Positions 60,928 through 64,000 of a stretch of 64,000 nt of DNA are shown piece after piece (position 1 is the first letter of the stretch; each line of letters opens with the position of its first letter). The translations under genes were made by a program, and so were the position numbers. Under the pieces are notes generated by a model. It worked only from the letters and a program-made list of their open reading frames with translations, searched no databases and had not been told where the DNA came from. This DNA comes from Alphaproteobacteria bacterium (lineage in GTDB: Bacteria; Pseudomonadota; Alphaproteobacteria; Sphingomonadales; JAKSBY01). The stretch is from NCBI GenBank assembly GCA_021774625.1, contig JAJFIV010000034.1:1-64000 (forward strand). The letters run 5' to 3'.

Positions 60928-61461
60928 TTATAGATGCTCTTTCAACCTGGGCATCAGTTCGACGAAATTGCAGGGGCGGAAGCGGGAATCGAGCTGGGTT
61001 TTGAGTATGCCGTCCCAGGCATCCCGGCAGGCGCCGGGCGATCCGGGCAGGGCGAACAGATAGGTGCCGCCGGCAACTCCTGCGGTCGCCCGGGACTGAA
61101 TGGTTGAGGTGCCGATGATCTGATAACTCAGCATGCGGAACAGTTCGCCGAAGCCGGGAATTTCCTTTTCAAATACCGCATGAAAGGCTTCGGGGGTCAC
61201 GTCGCGCCCGGTCACGCCGGTGCCGCCGGTGGCCAGAACCACGTCAATTCCGGGATCAGCGATCCAGTCTTTCAGTTGGGCGATTATCGCCGCCTGATCA
61301 TCCTTCACGATGGTTCGCGCAGCCGGGATATGACCCGCTTCCCCGATCCGTTCCTGCAGGATATTGCCGGATTTGTCCGTCTCCGCCGTGCGGCTGTCGG
61401 AGACCGTCATAATGGCGATCCGCACCGGCAGAAATTTTCTGGTTTCGTCGATTTTGCCCAT
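60928..61461 (-). CDS. moaB: Molybdenum cofactor biosynthesis protein B
   Basis: 177 residues of the MogA/MoaB fold: [89 protein letters not shown] and [18 protein letters not shown]. It works with molybdopterin (adenylation-type role) in Moco synthesis. The start at 61461 follows AGGACAG. Followed on the same strand by no other moa gene; the lytic transglycosylase lies just upstream. Confidence 0.93.
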   Translation of the reverse strand: MGKIDETRKFLPVRIAIMTVSDSRTAETDKSGNILQERIGEAGHIPAARTIVKDDQAAIIAQLKDWIADPGIDVVLATGGTGVTGRDVTPEAFHAVFEKEIPGFGELFRMLSYQIIGTSTIQSRATAGVAGGTYLFALPGSPGACRDAWDGILKTQLDSRFRPCNFVELMPRLKEHL

Positions 61462-61523
61462 GAGTTCTGTCCTGTGAACGGTATCAGCGGCCCGCTCCCC
61501 CGGCCAGATCATGTATTAATTGA

Positions 61524-63341
61524 TCAGGGCCCGGCGCGTCTAGGGTTCAGTTCGGCGACATTGCGGATTTTCGGATCGAGCGGCTCGTAAAGCGGCCATG
61601 CGCCGGCCGCGGTGGCGTCCAGACTTGGCGTCGGCTGGCCCATGCGCATACGGTAAAGCCAGAGATTGGCCATGACGCGCTCCACATAATGCCGGGTTTC
61701 CCGCAATGGAATGGTTTCAACAAACAGCAGCGGGTCATTTTTGAAATCCACCGTGCGATGCCATTTGGACAGATTGCCCGGCCCGCCATTATAGGCGGCG
61801 GCCAGCATGAAGAGATTGCCTTCGGTATTGTCCTGGCCCAGCAGATATTCCATATAGGTCTGTCCCAGCTTGATATTGATCGCGGGATCATAGAGCCGGC
61901 TGTCACTGCGGCTGCGAAGGGATCGATCGCCTGTGATATAACTTGCCGTGGCCGGCATCACCTGCATCAGACCGCGGGCGCCGACCCTTGAGCGGGCGGC
62001 GGCGCGAAATTCCGATTCCTGGCGCATAAAGGCGTAAATCACCGCGCGGTCCATTGTAAAGCCGCCTTCGGGCTGCCATTCCGGCATCGGATAAAGGGCG
62101 CTGAAGGAAGCAGGTTCGTCTTCGTTCGAGGCGCGACTGAGACGCATCTGGGTCGCCGGCAGATTCAGACGGGTCGCCAGCGAGATCAGTGATTTCCGGA
62201 CCGGTTCACCATAGCGGCCCCAAACCAGGCGCATTTCTTCATCGGCCATTTCCACATTGCCGATTTCCGCTAATGCGATGGCGCGCCGGACACCGGCAAT
62301 TTCACTCAGAGAATCGTGATCATCAATGGTAAAAGAAGGCAGCGACCAGTCAAGGTCAAGATCAAGGCCCAACTGCCGGCTTGCAATCAGGCCGTAAAAG
62401 GTTTCGGGGTACGAGGCCGCCTGGGCCAGCAGACCCGGGACATCCGCCGGGTTGCTGCAGGCGAGTTCAGCGCGGGCGGCCCAGAAGGCCCCGCTCGCAA
62501 CGGTCCAGGGACCGGCCCTGGACTTGGCTACCTCACGAAAATGTCTGGCGGCAAGGACGCAGTCACCGGTGCGCCAGGCGGACATGCCGGCGATCCAGGC
62601 CGGCTGAATCAGTTCCCCACCGGCAAATTCCGCGCCGATCACGCCGAGCGCCAGACCTTTTTCATCATTACCGGAAAAGAAGTAAGCGGTGGCTAGCTGT
62701 CCCAGATTTTCCGCCAGTTCCAGATCAGTCCAGATGGCCCGCCGTTCAAAGGCCCACATCTGTTTTTCCGCCCGTTCGGGCCGGCGGAGACGGATTTCCC
62801 GCCGGATCACGGCTTCGGCCTGCGCCACCGCTTTGCGGTCATCCTTTGAACGGGGAACCGGTTTGATTTCTTCCTTGATTTCAGCGGCGGGTCCCCTGAG
62901 GCCAACGGGCAGCGGGCGCTTTGGCGCGCCGGCCCGGCCCTGGCGTTTTTTGGCCAGCCGGTAAAGCCGGTGGGCATCAGGATGATCGGCGTAATTGGCC
63001 AGCCAGTCTTTTAATTCGGCATATTTCGAGCGGTATTTGGTGGGGTGCATATACCGCTGATGTCGGACATGACCCATCAGCACATCACTGGAAAGCTGGT
63101 TGATCAGCTGATCGGCGGCTTTCCAGTCACCGGCCTCCTGAATTTCAAAAATGCGGGCATAAAGGTGCTGGTCTTCGGCGTTGAGGATTCGGATGGCTTC
63201 CAGGGAAACTTCCGCCGCAACCGGATCGGAGTCCTGCTGGTCGGCAACCGGGAAAATTGGAAAGGCCGCGGCCGGCCCCATCATGGCTATACATATGCAG
63301 CTTGCTAAAACCCCTCTTAATACGGCCATCTGACGCAACAT
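61524..63341 (-). CDS. Lytic transglycosylase with SLT domain
   Basis: 605 residues with an N-terminal signal-like segment (RGVLASCICIAMMGPAAAF), long helical region, and C-terminal SLT domain: catalytic Glu442 in FMRQESEFRAAARSRVGARGLMQVMPATA, later AAYNGGPGNLSKW. Different from the slt gene at 4283-6349 in the middle part. It cleaves peptidoglycan in the periplasm. Start uncertain: ATG at 63341 has GAGG immediately before it (too close); ATG at 63329 or GTG at 63359 are alternatives. Confidence 0.88.
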   Translation of the reverse strand: MLRQMAVLRGVLASCICIAMMGPAAAFPIFPVADQQDSDPVAAEVSLEAIRILNAEDQHLYARIFEIQEAGDWKAADQLINQLSSDVLMGHVRHQRYMHPTKYRSKYAELKDWLANYADHPDAHRLYRLAKKRQGRAGAPKRPLPVGLRGPAAEIKEEIKPVPRSKDDRKAVAQAEAVIRREIRLRRPERAEKQMWAFERRAIWTDLELAENLGQLATAYFFSGNDEKGLALGVIGAEFAGGELIQPAWIAGMSAWRTGDCVLAARHFREVAKSRAGPWTVASGAFWAARAELACSNPADVPGLLAQAASYPETFYGLIASRQLGLDLDLDWSLPSFTIDDHDSLSEIAGVRRAIALAEIGNVEMADEEMRLVWGRYGEPVRKSLISLATRLNLPATQMRLSRASNEDEPASFSALYPMPEWQPEGGFTMDRAVIYAFMRQESEFRAAARSRVGARGLMQVMPATASYITGDRSLRSRSDSRLYDPAINIKLGQTYMEYLLGQDNTEGNLFMLAAAYNGGPGNLSKWHRTVDFKNDPLLFVETIPLRETRHYVERVMANLWLYRMRMGQPTPSLDATAAGAWPLYEPLDPKIRNVAELNPRRAGP

Positions 63342-63406
63342 CCTCGTTTTTACACTCACCGGTTCATTGTTATTCAGGCGCAATCAGCAATAGCCCCAAC
63401 CGCTGA

Positions 63407-64000
63407 TTATACCTGATTCGCCCTCTCGAGTCTTGACTTGATTTCCAGGATATCCCGCCAGGCATCGCCCTTCAGTGCCGGCTGGCGCAACAGAAACGCC
63501 GGATGATAGGTCGGCATGGCGGGCATGGTTTCTTCCGCACTTAACTGATAATTCATCCAGCGGCCGCGCAGCCGGGTGATGCCCAGGGTCGTATCGAGAA
63601 GAGCGCCGGCAGCTGTTCCACCGAGGAAAACCAGTAATTTTGGCTTCTTTAGTGCGATATGCCGCACGATAAACGGCAGGCACATAGCGGTTTCCACCGG
63701 TGTCGGCTTACGGTTGCCGGGGGGCCGCCAGGGCAGAATATTGCTGATATAATAATCCTGATCGCGCCGCCAGCCGACGGCGGCCATCATGCGGTCCAGC
63801 AATTGCCCGCTGGCGCCGACAAAGGGTTTGCCAATCCGGTCCTCGTCCGCCCCCGGCGCCTCGCCGATAAACATAAGGGGAGCGTCCGGATTGCCGTCGG
63901 CAAAAACCGTATTGGTCGCCGTGCGCTTCAGGCTGCAGCCGTCAAAAACCTCAACGGCCGTTCGCAGTTCATCAAGGCTGCGGCAGGCTGCGGCGGCTTT
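63407..64000 (-). CDS. Uracil-DNA glycosylase superfamily protein (family 4-like), start beyond right edge
   Basis: 198 codons of an incomplete gene whose N-terminus lies outside the window. Motifs: FIGEAPGADEDRIGKPFVGASGQLLDRM (catalytic loop), YISNILPWRPPGNRKPTPVE, LLVFLGGTAAGALL, and MPTYHPAFLLRQPALKGDAWRDI (the HPAFLL motif). This is the family 4 / SPO1-related pattern; such enzymes remove uracil from DNA and many hold a 4Fe-4S cluster, of which one Cys region is visible (DGCSLKRTATNTVF). Confidence 0.92.
   Translation of the reverse strand, partial: KAAAACRSLDELRTAVEVFDGCSLKRTATNTVFADGNPDAPLMFIGEAPGADEDRIGKPFVGASGQLLDRMMAAVGWRRDQDYYISNILPWRPPGNRKPTPVETAMCLPFIVRHIALKKPKLLVFLGGTAAGALLDTTLGITRLRGRWMNYQLSAEETMPAMPTYHPAFLLRQPALKGDAWRDILEIKSRLERANQV

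Overview
The window looks like a chromosomal segment of a free-living alphaproteobacterium (inference). Supporting signs are the slt-dapA-smpB order, the DUF2007 / tRNA1(Val)-type methyltransferase / S49 peptidase run, a PAS_5-type protein, a large TonB-dependent receptor, a long-chain polyprenyl diphosphate synthase and a family-4-type uracil-DNA glycosylase. GC content is moderate and coding density is high. I see no rRNA, CRISPR array, transposase or phage structural module. There is one tRNA.

Layout. 1-4.2 kb: start of a YbgF/CpoB-like gene, a CheY-like receiver, a VOC protein, an SDR and three small exported proteins, one with four EF-hand loops. 4.3-11.6 kb: housekeeping (lytic transglycosylase, DapA, SmpB, SnoaL-like, DUF2007, methyltransferase, S49 peptidase, chorismate mutase, NadC). 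11.6-13.8 kb: a ribbon-helix-helix-like protein with a helical partner, a TetR regulator with an exported partner, and an orphan muramidase-like protein. 13.9-17.8 kb: a three-gene catabolic operon (NCS1 permease, HyuA-type protein, DUF917 / S-methyl-thiohydantoin-desulfurase family). 18-23.2 kb: an acyl-CoA synthetase and a TonB receptor. 23.3-25.4 kb: a tryptophan 2,3-dioxygenase family protein, a FolM-like reductase with FolB, and tRNA-Pro(CGG). 25.5-32.1 kb: DoxX, a DUF1778/GNAT toxin-antitoxin pair, polyprenyl synthase, DUF1330, an ArsR/membrane-protein pair, a 2-aminobenzoate-CoA-ligase-like enzyme and a PAS protein.

32.2-52.2 kb is the most striking part. An NtrY-like kinase and NtrC-like sigma-54 activator lie divergent from a HlyD-type adaptor, one MacB/LolD-type ATPase and six consecutive paralogous FtsX/MacB-type permeases of 818-828 residues each. 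A near-consensus -24/-12 (sigma-54) promoter and a palindrome lie in the divergent gap. I infer a sigma-54-controlled export or envelope-stress transporter in which one ATPase serves several interchangeable permeases.

52.3-64 kb: amidohydrolase, PhoX-like protein, a PIN/Phd toxin-antitoxin pair with a 15-bp inverted-repeat operator, an M3 peptidase lipoprotein, DUF1801, a PEP-CTERM protein set between copies of a 100-bp direct repeat, a broken exported gene, DUF2189, MoaB, a second lytic transglycosylase and the uracil-DNA glycosylase, which runs off the right edge.
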